Below the pieces are notes generated by a model, which saw only the letters and a list, made by a program, of their open reading frames with translations, was not told the origin of the DNA and did not search any database. The position numbers and the translations under genes are program-made. Below, piece after piece: positions 12,401 to 24,511 of a DNA stretch of 64,000 bases. Position 1 is the stretch's first letter. Each line of letters opens with the position of its first letter. Source of the DNA: Rhynchospora pubera (Eukaryota > Streptophyta > Magnoliopsida > Poales > Cyperaceae). The stretch lies in NCBI GenBank assembly GCA_028095005.1, contig CM051459.1, positions 113,557,431 through 113,621,430 of the forward strand, written 5' to 3'.

Positions 12401-13117
12401 CTCGAATCGAACCCTACGCCGCCACGCAGAGTTCTGAATCAATCTCTTAGATCTTCTCAAACACAAAAACTATTCAAGATCTGACCCAAATCGATCTAGT
12501 TCGATTCCATCGTTGATGACCACTCGAGCAGCACACTCCTCGTACAGAGATCACACCAGCGAGTTCTGATCGGCCACGAGAGCGCCGGGAAGCTGTTGAA
12601 TTTCGACGTGCCGAGCCCGTCGCCGTCGATGCTGGAGGTCAAGGAGGACGACGGGTTCGATGACGGCAAGAAGCGCGTCACCGTCTTCTTAGGTACACAG
12701 ATCGGTACCACCGAGGACTTTGTTCGCTCGCTGGAGCTTCGAGGTCAGCTAATCTCTCTTCCCCTTTTGGCCTTTTCTATATACAACATTTTTTCATTTG
12801 GTTATCTGATATCTATCTCACTCGTTTCTGTTGATAGGATTTCGAGTTCAATTATGATGTCAAATTTGGGATCAAGAGAGCCGCCGATCAAGATAGAGCG
12901 ATTGATTTGGAGAGCTCTAGCAATGGAACTGTCAATTACAATTTCAAGAGGAACGCTGCTCATTTGGCCATTTACAAACAGTTTCAACAACACCAAAAGG
13001 TTAGTCCAAAAGCAACCATAAGTCATTTCCATTTTTGATGTACATTTTATTTTAACTAGTCAAGACATCGGGTCTAATTTGTATTTACAACTATTACTCA
13101 TATCAGTTTCCAAATGC
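9449..13117. mobile_element. CACTA transposon, truncated at the duplication junction (copy 1)
   Basis: Begins CACTACTAGAATTTCG, preceded by ctt, followed by subterminal repeats built on gtgtcgg / ccgacac. Identical in layout to the complete element at 32743-38080, but the right 1.67 kb is missing: homology stops at 13117, with no TAGTG end. No transposase recognised. Confidence 0.85.
12590..12999 (+). pseudogene. Captured gene exons inside CACTA (copy 1): cytochrome P450 reductase-like piece plus unknown exon
   Basis: A GC-rich island in AT-rich DNA. The first exon-like piece (to 12743) encodes DDGKKRVTVFLGTQIGTTED, closely resembling the start of the FMN-binding domain of plant NADPH-cytochrome P450 reductase (family form DDGKKKVTIFFGTQTGTAEG). 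The second piece (12838-12999, AG..GT bounded) encodes DFEFNYDVKFGIKRAADQD and onward, which I do not recognise. The two do not join in frame with the visible splice sites, so they probably come from different donors. Truncated by the junction at 13117. Confidence 0.65.
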
Positions 13118-14808
13118 ACATGAACTATAAAGATATAGCTTTCTTTGCTCGTGCTTTGGATTTTGTGATCTTTCAATTGAGTTTTGACTAACGGTTGTAC
13201 ACAGTACACACCCGAGAGAACATACTGACATACATTTATCAAGAGAGAAGATGAAAGTAAAATGAATGAAAATGCCCTTTGAAGCGACGATCGACTTTTG
13301 GGGATTATAAATATCTTTAAATAATAAATATTAATAACAGATTAAAAAAAAAACTTTGTTTTCATCCACACTTTTTTTTCAACATTTGCATCGACCTCTA
13401 CATCAACTTCTTTTAACTTAGATATGTAATAAAGTTTTTTAAAAAAAAAATCTTGGAAATTGATACATATATATGCGTGTATCACCCTCCAGTTATTCCG
13501 CCAATCATTTGATTACGATATAGAAGAAATAATAAGGGAAAAAATGTAAAGCAGAGGAATGCTATCAGGAACTGCACTAATATATAATTAATGGTGGGGT
13601 TACGCCCAAAAATCACATTTGGAAATATTAGGGTGAGCGTTTAGATAATTTAAGAATAAAATTAAGATTAGTTATTTGGAGTAAAAAAAAAATTTCTGAA
13701 CAATCAAGGATGAGTTTTTTAGTATTTTGAGCATTATTCTTAAGTGGTCCAACAATGGAGATTTTTTTATAATCCAAACAAACAAAGAAATAAAATTTAT
13801 TCTCTAACATCTTGTAAAAAAACACTTTTTTAATAGAAAGATGAGGGCAAGACCCCCATTTTTATTCAAAAAAAAAAAGATTTTATTTTTGTAAGTGATC
13901 GGGTGTGGATATGGATGAAAGAATTTTCGTTAATTATTGAAAATGGTACAAGTAAGACTATTTCGTATTTCTTATTTATCTATACCATTATATATTATGT
14001 TTATAATTTTTTTATAATAAAAATGATATAATTGTACGATTTATTTGATACGTTAATAACTAATTAAATCAGTAAGTTACAATTAATTCTAAGATTCAAT
14101 TGATACGTTAAATAACTATTCAATTGATATGATGATTGTAAGATTCAATTGATACGTTAAATAACTATTCAATTGATATGATGATTGTAAGATTCAATTG
14201 ATACATTGATAAATAATTAGAAAATTAAATTAGATAATACTGCATTAAAATATTATTTATTTCTTTCTGATTTTCATTCACGCTCTACATTGAAAAGAAA
14301 ACTTAAAATTTTTACGAAAAATCCTTTAATTTTTCATAGTTGTTTGTTTATTCATATTACATAATTTTTTCATTGAGTTATTAATATCATTATCCATTGG
14401 TACTGTTATTCTAGTCTTATTGTTAATTTTTAACGGACAAAGATAGAATACGGATAAGTCAATTTTTATCGGATATAAATAGAATATAGATTAAAGAAAA
14501 TTTAACGCATATGAATAATGAAAATGTCTCTGCTATATTGTATCATGTCCATTGATAGTCCTACTAGACTCATTCCCTTACTTTGACCTCCATATTGTGT
14601 TGCTATGAATACTGAATAGTAATAAATTGTCAAGGCCTGACATCTCAAAATTGGAAAAGCACATGAGCACCCTGCGACATGCATGGGTGCCCCATACAGA
14701 GATAGAAAAATTCAAGACTACAATTCTAACTTCTAGCTAAGTTCTATCAATAATCAGAAAGCTTATCATTCTAAGAAACAGATATAATAAAAGTTTATAA
14801 TATCCAAA
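13118..14808. other. Spacer right of the duplication junction
   Basis: AT-rich, with no supported gene. In the tandem model this is the first sequence of unit copy 2. It holds 49-bp tandem repeats at 14091-14214. Otherwise nothing recognised. Confidence 0.6.
14091..14214. repeat. 49-bp tandem repeat, ~2.5 copies
   Basis: The unit starts aagattcaattgatac and ends gatgattgt; starts are at 14091, 14140 and 14189, the third copy being partial and diverged. Each unit contains the small inverted pair caattgata / attcaattg. Confidence 0.9.
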
Positions 14809-17183
14809 TTAACTTATTCGGCCACCTAAAGAGGTTTTCTCTTGCTTTTTAACATGCTCAAGAGCCTCAACTAAAGTATTCCTAAACTTCTGCAAATCAA
14901 GCGTTACATCCTCATTCATGTATGCCTCCTTCAGAACCCAAAAACCTTGCAAATGCACCGAAAAAGGGTCCTGAATGTTTGGATGGTCTCTCGGATATTT
15001 GTTCAACAGTGTGGTCTCCTCCAAACTTACCTGGTACTCCAGGTACTTGAGCTTCGCTTTAGGTACCGTAAAGGCATAGTCACACCAACTCAGCCCTTCG
15101 AGTCTCCCCCACGGTACTATTTGGATAACAACAGCTTTTTGGGGCAGAAAAACCATGTATGACAATGCCGATCCATGAATTCCAACTATTACATCACAGG
15201 AATTCACGATTTGAGCATATTTGTCCAATGGGTGGTCGTGTTCATCCATGACAATTATTTCAAACCCCAGATCACTAGCCATTGTTTCTATTTCATTGGC
15301 ATTAAGGAGTTTGCGAGACCATCTTCTTGAAATGAGTAGAAGTTTTGGCCTTTTAGGGGGACTTTCCCAATGCTTTCTCAGCGCATGTCGCTCTAGGTAA
15401 TAGGATTTTCGCATAAAATGCGTGAAATCGGCAAAAGTGTAGCCAAGTGGAGGCATGAAGGGATCAATTGCAAACTCTCTATGTGCATAGAGGCCTATTG
15501 TCATGCTCTTGTAACAATGGGTATTTCCGTGTGGTTCTTCATCAATGTTAATGATTTTGTACCTCGTGAGGCTCTTAAAGAATATCGTATACTTTTCTAC
15601 CCAAATTGGTTTCATGTTTGTTATGAGGAATTGAACCTCACCATGGTACCGATGAGCAGTTAGGAAAAGAGGAATCAATACGTCTGTGAAATCATGGAAG
15701 AAGTTACCCGTATAAGCAGCAGTTGAGAATATAATAGCTGGGTAAGAATGATCGGAGCTACACTGAGGAACCGACCCATTTTGAAATTGAAGTGATTTTA
15801 CTGAAAATTCTCTAACAGAGCTCATAGCATTGGGGTCACAATTTCGCGGAAATGGCTTGACATTTAGTGACTCATGTCCTCCTAAATTAATCCAAAAAAT
15901 GGACGAAGAATTACCGTCGACCCGAATATCACCATCAATCTCGTAAACTATAGACTTTGGGACTCTGAGCCGACATACTGATTCCTTTGGGACACCTCCA
16001 CCTAAATAATTTCAGAATGTTAGTTGTGGGTAATTATAAGACACTAAATTACGCTATTTAGTTTCCATTTGGCTTCCTAAACTTAAGATTACCAGATTAC
16101 AAATAAACACAAGCTACAGCTACACATTTTAATATTTTGTATATCATAATTAGAACAGAGCAGAGATACACTTTGTTGTATATTCGGATCATTCCAACTT
16201 CTGCAAGACCTGTATTATCAGTATATGCACTTGTGAATCGATTGTCATATAGATGGGAGGACGCCAGGAACTGATACTGTTACAGAATATCTTGCTTTTT
16301 ATCTGATAAATGTAGTAGGTTTTAATTTGTACAATCCGTACGATTTTGTTTTTCTACCTGTTAGCCTAGTTTCTCATGAGGCAATCTCAATTAATGCATG
16401 CAGTAATATAAATATACAATTCAATTCTCTTCTTTATTCAGTACCAGATATACAATGGTTGCTAGCTAGGCTACATGTTACGTATGTACAGTACCACTAA
16501 AACCAAAAAGTAAAACTGAACCAATGAAGCTATTTGGCAAGGGGGCCGGTGGGTCAAAGGAAAATAAAAGGCTTACTTTGATGTTCTAATCTGTGAAGTA
16601 TTTTAGCTGAAGATAAGCACAAGGACTCTTCGTCAGGTGCTGTGAAGTTGTCATCTTGAAGTTTATACCCTAGACAAATGTATAGCCATAAGAATTTTCC
16701 AAACTGTTCAATTTCATTGAAATTAAAAATCTTGTATACCTATGCAAATGGATTTGTCTTATTCAAATTATTGTAGTATTAATGTACCATGCAAGCATAG
16801 TCTGTTTTTTCCCCCTGAAAAATACCTTACCAATATTCGAACCGATTAAAAGAGTTACAAACTTACAATTATCACACGTTGAAAAGAAAAAACACACATT
16901 ATATCCATTTACTATTCATAGGGTAAATAGTCATGAAAATTGAAAAGCTACACAAATAGAAGCAATGGTACGTAATATGACGACCATGTGCAAAAGCCAA
17001 GAATTATATATTAAGATGAATTAGCTCTTGATGATAAAAGAACTTACAGTCGTCACTATTATCATAGAATTTGTACGAGTCATTGGAGGTGAGAAAAGAT
17101 AACGAAACGAGGAGAAAGGATAGTGCTAGTACTGCAGAAAAATTCTTGAGTTGGAACCAATGGTTTGTGTTGCTAGCCTTCAT
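14809..17183 (-). CDS. GT61 family glycosyltransferase (gene C), apparently intact
   Basis: Three exons: 17048-17183, 16577-16669 and 14809-16001, all GT..AG, joining in frame to 473 residues. A type II membrane topology is expected: start MKASNTNHWFQ, hydrophobic anchor about residues 15-33, then an acidic stem. The catalytic GT61 (DUF563) part shows GNFFHDFTDVLIPLFL, a CDVIVGIHGSALSYMVFLP motif (the family 'D-x-x-x-G-x-HG-A/S-x-L' signature) and TTLLNKYPRDHP. The length fits plant GT61 proteins. Family members act in the Golgi on xylan or other glycans (XAT arabinosyltransferases, XYXT and MUCI21 xylosyltransferases, beta-1,2-xylosyltransferase of N-glycans); donor and acceptor here are unknown. 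It is the most complete of the three GT61 genes in the unit and diverged from A and B. A second copy is predicted left of the window. Confidence 0.9.
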
Positions 17184-18268
17184 TGTTTTCTTCTATGTGA
17201 AAGAGAAGCATGCTTTCCCTAGTAATTATGGGCGATGAATCTCGGTGCTTCCACAAGGTCCCTTTTATTGTGGAACTCTTGGTACGCAATTGAAGCGAGG
17301 CGTACGGCACTCATGAACTTATCTTCCAAGAAGACTTTATTTTCCCCTTTCTTTTATTCTTGTTTGCTACATTTTCTTTATTTTTGAATTCTGTAAATGA
17401 CTTTTGATCTTTAATCTTAATAAAATTATTATTGCTGTTGGCTGCTTGCGAACTAGCCCTCGAAAAAAAAAATTATAGGCGATGCGCATGGCTTGCTTGT
17501 CAACGGCAGAGTTAATTTAAATGAAATGTGAAATTGTAGCGTTTCATTAATTTAAATGGAACAAAACGAAAAACAAAATACATTTTTGTTTCATTCCAAT
17601 AACTAAACGGTAAATGAATTATGAAATTGTAGCGTTTCGAACTGTTAGGTCTCATTTCGAACCATTTTCAGTGTAATTTTTGAAGTGGCACGGTTAACGA
17701 AAAGGAGTTATGTTTCGTTTTCCACTTCATAACAAAACGGAATTCTGTTTTGTTTTCAAAATGAAATGGTTTGCAAAATGAAATATGGTACCGTTTACCT
17801 TAACAAAACGGCAAACGAAATAGGTTGTTCCGTACCTTTTGTCTAGGGACGGAACTAAAATTTTGAAATAGGAGGGACGAGAAATTAAATTATAGATCTT
17901 TTCTAAGCTTTTAGGGGTGTCAAATAAAAATTTTTTTAATTTTAAAAGAATTAATATGGAATTTTTAAACTTTTATGGATTCTTTTAGAAAATTAGAATA
18001 TGCTAAGTACACTTTGACTTGTACTTGTTCCGCCCCTGTTTTTGTCCACGTTTGATAAGCCTACATTGAAACTGTGAAACAGATAAACAAGGTGAAACCT
18101 CGAAACATGTGTAAGGGCTATGAAAAGGAGTATTAAAAAGTCGTATCAAAAATAAATTTCCGAAAAAACAAAACAGTGTAATTAATAGGGTCAACGACCC
18201 TCGAACTGGTTGTTCCAAATTCATAAGCCGTGATGTCCATTTAGATATATAACTCGACTCTTCGCGAT
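17184..18268. other. Upstream region of GT61 gene C with degenerate repeat
   Basis: The putative promoter side of gene C. From about 17500 to 17860 there are many short aaacgaaa / tttcgtttt variants and inverted copies, like the inner parts of the hAT-type MITEs in this window, but I could not define ends. No gene seen. Confidence 0.5.
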
Positions 18269-20597
18269 TAGGCCTGTTTAACGTGCTCAACGGCAACGGA
18301 ATGGACCATTCCGTTTGCCGTTCTGTTTGTTGAACGATACATGGTGTATTTTTCGTTTGACGTTCTGTTGTAGTCACGGCATCCCATTTTGTGCCGTTGA
18401 CGTTTCGTTCAAATAACGTTAATGACACGTTAATGAACGTGCAAACACTTGATATACATAATACCTCAAAAAACTAGAAATTTTGCAGAGAAAAAATATA
18501 ACACAACTAACAGAAGCATTCATACAACAAATATTAATAGCCACACAAGTATTACAGCCAAATAGAAGTACTCATACAAGATACAACAAATTGAAATGCC
18601 TTACACTAACACAAGTATTACAACCAAAGAAGTCACAACCATTACACTTGTGCATGTATGTGTATGTCTGCCTATTACACTGACCCACTTGGATTAGATT
18701 TAAGTTTCTCAGAATTCATAAACCCTTCTCAGCCATTAAAGCTAGAATGAACACATGTATAAGTATGATGTATCATCATAGAAACTCATTTGTTGGGATC
18801 CAAGGCGCCAAGTGTAATAGCCACACATACACAACATGCACAAGTGTAATAGTAGCACATACACAACACTTCAACAGAGGCAAGTAGGCAACACATACAC
18901 ATTCAAAACAAGGCACACATACTTAAAACAAAATGAGGCAACACTTTGTGTCACACTGCCACTGCCAGCCAACAAAAGATTCAAAATAAGCATATATAAA
19001 AGGTAGTGTTTTGAGAGGGATAGAGGGCTCACTGCCAAAGGTAAGAAGCAACTCAAAGCAAATTACAAGGTGACACAACCTCATGGTTGGCAGCCACATA
19101 TAGTATCATCAGATTCAGAGGGCTCACTTGACCAAACAACATCTCCAAAGAATCCTCCAGTTTCTGCATTAACCATTAGAGTGTGTCAACTTAAAGCCTT
19201 CAAGTGTGCAAATGCAACAGATAGTACCAAGGCATATAACAAAAGAATAATACCTGTAACTGAAGTCTTCAACCAGTCTTGTGCACACATAAGAGCTTCT
19301 AAGCTCTCATCATTTAGAGAGCTTCTGGTTGGACTTAGAGTTCTACCAGCTGTGCTAAATGTGGACAAAGTCAACAGTTTAAGCAGTTCAACAGTTAAAG
19401 CAGTTCAATGATTAAGCAATTAAACATGTCCCCTAATCAGATTAAGCTATTAAATCCCCTAATCAGATCAAACAATAAATGCATTAAATGCAAACCCCAG
19501 GAATTGTCTGACAAGTGACAAAGTCACAACTCGCAAGTACTAAAAAGAGGAAAAATGAGTAAATGACAAAGTGAAAAATTCATACTCATCACTTGAAGAC
19601 ATGTCAGGCTCATGCACTTGTTCTTCCGCCATCCTTGCAAGTTGCAACCTCAAAACTCAAAATAACCTTCAAGAAATAAATAGAGAAAAACTTAATCAAG
19701 GAAATACAAAAAATAAGGACAAAAAATTCAGCAGGAAAAATAAAAAAATAGAGAAAAAATAAAGTAAAATGACCTTTGTTTTCTTCTTCCTCTCAATCGA
19801 CGTCTCTCTGTTCTCAACCTCTGTCTAACTCTCTCTCTCTTTTTTCTTCCTTCAAACAACCAATTTATAACCAAAAGCCTCATCATTTCACTGATCCAAA
19901 CCCCACTTGCAATTAATGGCTGTGCTGCCTTGGCCATCAGATAGGTCACCGTCTCACAGTCTCTAATCCGTCAAATCAGCCCCAAATTGTCATTGTTTGG
20001 CGGAAACTTGTGACAAATCGCCAGCCAAAGGCATCCACATCCACAAAAGCTAGTGATTTATAGGGTAAATTGAGATCAGATATAATCATTTGGTTTTGAG
20101 ATAAGGAGGTAACAGTACTGCCTGTGTCGGCGTGTAACAGTGAAAAGAGGAGCGATTGAGAGACAGAGAGAGCGCATGACTGAGGTGAGGTATGAGAGAG
20201 GTCATCTAGTCAGGCGAGGAGGAGATTATCGAGGTTAATTTGGCGCAAGGACGAAGGAAATTGGGAGAAAATCAGGGAAAAGAGGAAGCACGAAGGAGGC
20301 GGAATAACCTAGGAGGACTTTTTCAGCTGCTACGGAGTCGACTTTATGTCGACATCTCTCTCCCCCGAACTCTGCTATATTTTTCGATTGCAAATATATA
20401 AAATTTCAAACGGAACGAATTTGACACGTGGACGGAACAGGCTTTTTCGTTTCACGTTCCGCAATTCGAACGAAACATGAGCTGATTCCGTATTCCGTTC
20501 CGTTGATATCGACGGAATGTGCCTTCGTTCCGCCACTCGTTCCGTATGGACGGAACGTGGACGGTAAACGAATTACGGCATACCGTCGGCAGGTATA
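18269..20597. mobile_element. hAT element derivative, 8-bp target duplication
   Basis: Flanked by a perfect 8-bp direct repeat TTCGCGAT (18261-18268 and 20598-20605). The ends are TAGGCCTG on the left and CAGGTATA on the right (partial inverted match), with subterminal clusters of gaacggaacg-type motifs on both sides. The inside carries a decayed transposase end on the minus strand (19181-19374). At 2329 bp without an intact transposase it is non-autonomous. Confidence 0.8.
19070..19374 (-). pseudogene. hAT transposase C-terminal (dimerisation) remnant
   Basis: The minus strand reads TFSTAGRTLSPTRSSLNDES and then LEALMCAQDWLK. This is the hallmark end of the Ac-like hAT dimerisation domain (family 'FSTAGRV-[8 residues]-S/L-x-x-x-x-EALICxQDWL'). 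An acidic tail (TGGFFGDVVWSS, EPSESDD) is encoded further downstream across an apparent intron. The BED zinc finger and catalytic core are missing from the element. Confidence 0.8.
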
Positions 20598-20849
20598 TTC
20601 GCGATCTCCAAACGGTACTACGGTTAAAATACTAGCTAGCGCAGCGATCTGATGGCATTACGATTTTAAATTGGTATTGAAAATGCAGCAATGGCATCAG
20701 CACTTCAACAATATATAGAATCAAGTTTTTGTTAATTGCACCAGCAGATTTTGGATGCCTACACAAAAATTACAGCCGCTTGCATCAATTAAGCTGGTGC
20801 TAATAATATCGCAATTGCATCAATTTAATTGATGCCGATACATTTCACT

Positions 20850-21083
20850 CAGGGCTGTCAAACGTGAGCCCTCTATCATTTCCGTTCTGTTTCGTTAAAC
20901 GAAATGATTTTTTTTCATTCCATTTCTGATCCTTTGTCAATATTTTATTGATTTCAGCCTGTTTTTAGTAAACCAAAATAGAAACGACTAACGTGTACAC
21001 TTTCTATTTCGTTTTCGTTCCGTTCTAAAAAACGAAACCAGTTTACCCATTCATTTCTAAACGGATATCGTTTGACAGTCCTA
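20850..21083. mobile_element. hAT-type MITE, 8-bp target duplication
   Basis: 234 bp between direct repeats ATTTCACT (20842-20849 and 21084-21091). Termini are CAGGGCTGTCAAACG and, inverted, TAGGACTGTCAAACG. The interior has opposed cgttccgtt / aacgaaac runs. Same family as 5706-6004 and 28990-29288. No ORF. Confidence 0.88.
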
Positions 21084-21741
21084 ATTTCACTCTATTGCAT
21101 GAGTTTTATCTATGCAACTGAAAATCAATTGCATCAAACTAGTTGATGACAATTTATTTTATTTTATTAAATATGTTTTCTTGATGCATCTAATTAGTTG
21201 ATGTTAAATATTTTTTAAATAAAAACTCCTTACAAATTAGGTCCAGTTGCGAGTTGAGGAATTGCATTTGTAGTTGAAGGGGCTCAGCATCCTCTGCAGA
21301 AGTCAAAAATCTTCCAGTTGGAGGTGATAGAAATGAGGTCTAGAAACACGAAAGAGAAGCAGCACAAAAAAATCTAATTAATAATCGAAAATAACCAACA
21401 AGGCTATATTCCGCGCTCAAGGGAAAAAGGCATGAACGTGATGTTCGATCACTATTTCAGTATTTCTTGTTTATTAGATCACTATTTCAGTATTTCTTGT
21501 TTATTATTACTACCCATAAATACAAATGATTCGAATATGACAAAGGGCCAATGAATCAAAAGAGGAATTTTCAACTAACCTATTTTGGAGAGCTGAAAAA
21601 TACAAAAAAATCCCTCAATATTATACATATAAATTGTGACTAATTAACAATAAAGTCTAATGTAGATAGTAAGATTACAAGAATGCTTCTAATTAGAGTT
21701 CTGATTTCAAAAGCACCAAAAAGAAAATTGAATTGCAAATA
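21084..21741. other. Spacer downstream of GT61 gene A copy 2
   Basis: No gene seen. It contains a short tandem duplication of gatcactatttcagtatttc at about 21448-21506. 3' processing signals of gene A should lie at its right end. Confidence 0.5.
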
Positions 21742-23054
21742 TTATTTCTGGAGAAGCTCCAAAGCTTCGATAAGCACTGGTTCAAACCTAGTCACATTAA
21801 GTCTGACATCTTGCTCAAACCAATAGTACTTCTGCCTATCCTGCCACCCTCTTGCAGCTACTGCTTCAGGATCTTTTACAGCAGGGTGGTCCCACCCGTA
21901 CTTATCCAACAACGAGCTCTCTTCGACAGTTATAGTGTAGTCTATTGTCCTCAGCTTCATCTCTTGAGCCGGTCGGTCATAATACCCGTGCGCTGCATTG
22001 TTCATGTGGCTCCCTCCCAATGGTATCGCTTGTATCATCACCGCATTTGTCCTGAGGAACACGATGTTGGTGAGCCCAGCACCATGTATGCCCATCTGCA
22101 CAAGCTGTGCAAAATAAATTTTGTACATTTTAGTCGGTATGCTATATAATGAAGATATAATTTTATTACAATGAGCCACAACAGTAATTATACCTCAAAC
22201 CCATTCCTGGTTATGGCCTCCTCTATCTCTTCTTTGTTAAGGAACTTTCTAGTTGAAGATCTGAAAATTAGCATCAGTCTCGGCTTCTTATCTGGAAGGG
22301 AATCATGGATCTTGTAGGGTATATCTACATCTACTGGCAGAGAATAAGTGTTTCGAATGTACAATCTGAATTTGTACATATCAAACCTATCAAAAGCTCT
22401 TTCTGGATCAATTCCAAAGTCACGATGATTTAGAAGACCAACCGTCATCTGGGGATAGCAACGAACTTCTCTATCTTCATCAAAATTTATGATCTCATAC
22501 CGGGTCAGATCCTTTATTATCAGACTGTGCTTGTCAATGAAATCTTGGTGATAGCTGCTGATCAGAAGCTGAACCTCACCTCCAAATGGTTTTGAAGCAA
22601 GGAAAAGAGGGATCAACACATCGGTGAAGGCATGCCAGATGTTACCTGGTGCTGACGGACCACCGATAGAAAGCAAAATGGCAGGGACATTCATGATGAC
22701 AGTGCAAGTTGGCGCACCCTGTGGACCTTGCAGCTGTTTTACTGTCACATAGTTGATCAAGTATGTGTACATTTTTTGAGAATAAGGGTTGACCCTCCAT
22801 TCTTGTTCCTTTGGTACAAATGAGTCCGCAGGAGGAACGAAGAAAATGGTGGAGTTGTTGTATCCATTGGTTCGAATATCCCCAGTCATGTAGCAAATGT
22901 CGCTGCGCCAATCTGAGTAGTCACATATTGGTTTTGATGAAAGTGCCTCTTCATTGTTTTCACTACCATCATCTACATGAAAAGTTGTACATGTCGATAA
23001 GATATGGATAAGGGAAATATATTTACAAATTACAATATCCAAAGTATGCCTTGC

Positions 23055-23100
<46 letters not shown>

Positions 23101-23756
23101 CATAAGTGTTCTTTAGGGCATTTTAAACTTGCTAGACTATGAAAATGCGCTCAGCTAGGAAAATCGATTGCTATTAGTAGTCTCTCGTATATTGTTATTA
23201 AGCAAGAGATCAGATAATTTCATATGCGCATAAAAGATCTGCACGCTTGTATTTAATTTCTATAATATTACTTTTCAATTGAAAGTCGACATACCTTTGG
23301 TTTTTCCATTCCAAGAAATAACGCATTCCGAAACCAAAAAAAAAACGATATATCTGGAAGATAATTAAGTAAATCGTGTAACAACGTTGGAAAATATAGA
23401 AAATAAGGGTACTAATTTGAAAATTACATACCGAAGGTTGTACTGGCTATACTGTTTTTCTCTGGATCAACATTGCTGTCTGAAGGAATAATTGTTCTAT
23501 CAATGTGGTGGGTACTTGGCATTTGCTTCTGCATTCCTATATGATCGGTTCATAGGAAAAACCACTCAAGTGAGTATCCTAATAGGAAAAAAATGGATAA
23601 TATCTGTAATATATAATTTCATCTATACTTACAGTTTAAGTTACGGAGACTAAAAGATTGAGGCGGTGAATAGAACACATAAAATAGCAAACAGCTGCCA
23701 ACAAACAGGGACAAAAGGACACCATTTTCTTTTACCAAATTATTGGATCTCTTCAT
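21742..23756 (-). pseudogene. GT61 glycosyltransferase gene A, copy 2 (nonsense codon and exon 4 deletion)
   Basis: Four exons: 23633-23756, 23432-23536, 22194-22972, 21742-22104. The start MKRSNNLVKENG plus signal-anchor matches the copy 1 fragment. Exon 3 encodes KPICDYSDWRSDICYMTGDI and GNIWHAFTDVLIPLFL; exon 4 encodes MGIHGAGLTNIVFLR and LLDKYGWDHP, all typical of GT61. Two defects are visible. The exon 1/exon 2 join makes TGA where genes B and C have TGG. Exon 4 goes from LVQ straight to MGIHGAG, whereas gene B has 22 residues between these points (VEPKRSDN to SCDVL), including the conserved 'CDV' preceding the GxHG motif. Exons 3 and 4 otherwise keep an open frame, so the losses look recent. 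Skipping exon 2 would restore frame, but not the deleted residues. Confidence 0.82.
23051..23101. repeat. (AT)n microsatellite in intron 2 of gene A
   Basis: AT dinucleotide run inside the intron between exons 3 and 2 of GT61 gene A copy 2. Confidence 0.9.
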
Positions 23757-24136
23757 TTCTTAAGACTGCTCTAACACAAGCACCTCAACCATATATGAAG
23801 CTAGTTTCACTTCTTATCATTAACTGAAACAGAGAGTTAAGAGTCTTACTTTTTTAGGTAGACCATCGATTACTCGAAGCACGTTCCCCATTTTCAATAC
23901 TCACTTCCATAAAAAAATTAAAAAAAATCCTCAATTGGAACAAGTTGAATCTTTTTTTTTATTTTATTTTGGCAGAGCGCGCGTAACAATAGATCAAAAT
24001 ATTTGTATACGTACATACAAGCGTAAAAGTTGGGGTTGACCAATTTTTTTTTTTTTTTTTTTTGACATACTAGATAGCAGCTACCTAGTTGGAAAAAAAA
24101 AACAGTATAGAGAGAACAAAGAAAAAAACTAGTGGA

Positions 24137-24511
24137 ACTTGAAGAAAAGGGTACCCTCATGGACGATCCACTCATGTATCGCTTGTGTTGGACGAGAAGC
24201 ATTCTTAAAAATTATGTTATTTCTTTCCAACCAAATCCCCTAGAGGGTAGCAACCAGAAACGTAGCAGTAGAAGCCTGGTTATCCATAAACTTACCTCTA
24301 ATTGCCTGAAATACAGAATCAATACTTTGAAGTTGCAGCCCATTAAACCCCATTAAATTCCAAACTGCTATTATGTAATTATATTCACAGAATAAGTGAT
24401 TAATAGATTTCAAAACATGTTGTTGGCACAGAAAACAGCACTGCTACACCGGTATGTTACGTCATAGCAATTGATCTTGAGTCAGGATCTTCTCCGTCGC
24501 TAAAAACATGT
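24137..24511 (-). mobile_element. LINE fragment, zf-RVT domain (copy 2)
   Basis: Duplicate of 850-1224 with the same stops and the CCFLCQQ and IWLERNNIIF motifs on the minus strand. Confidence 0.75.

Larger units (their letters stand above)
1..13117. repeat. Segmental duplication, copy 1 (right part)
   Basis: Nearly identical, in the same orientation, to 23286-36411. The offset drifts from 23285 to 23294 because of homopolymer and (AT)n length changes; by eye I saw only about fifteen substitutions. Identity ends sharply after 13117, inside a CACTA element. It already holds at base 1, so the copy starts left of the window. In a tandem model the unit is about 23.29 kb and 13118-23285 is the left part of copy 2. 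Confidence 0.95.

Noticed and set aside
18003..18428. 141-codon minus-strand ORF
   Set aside because: It straddles the left end and target duplication of the hAT element, so it is chance.
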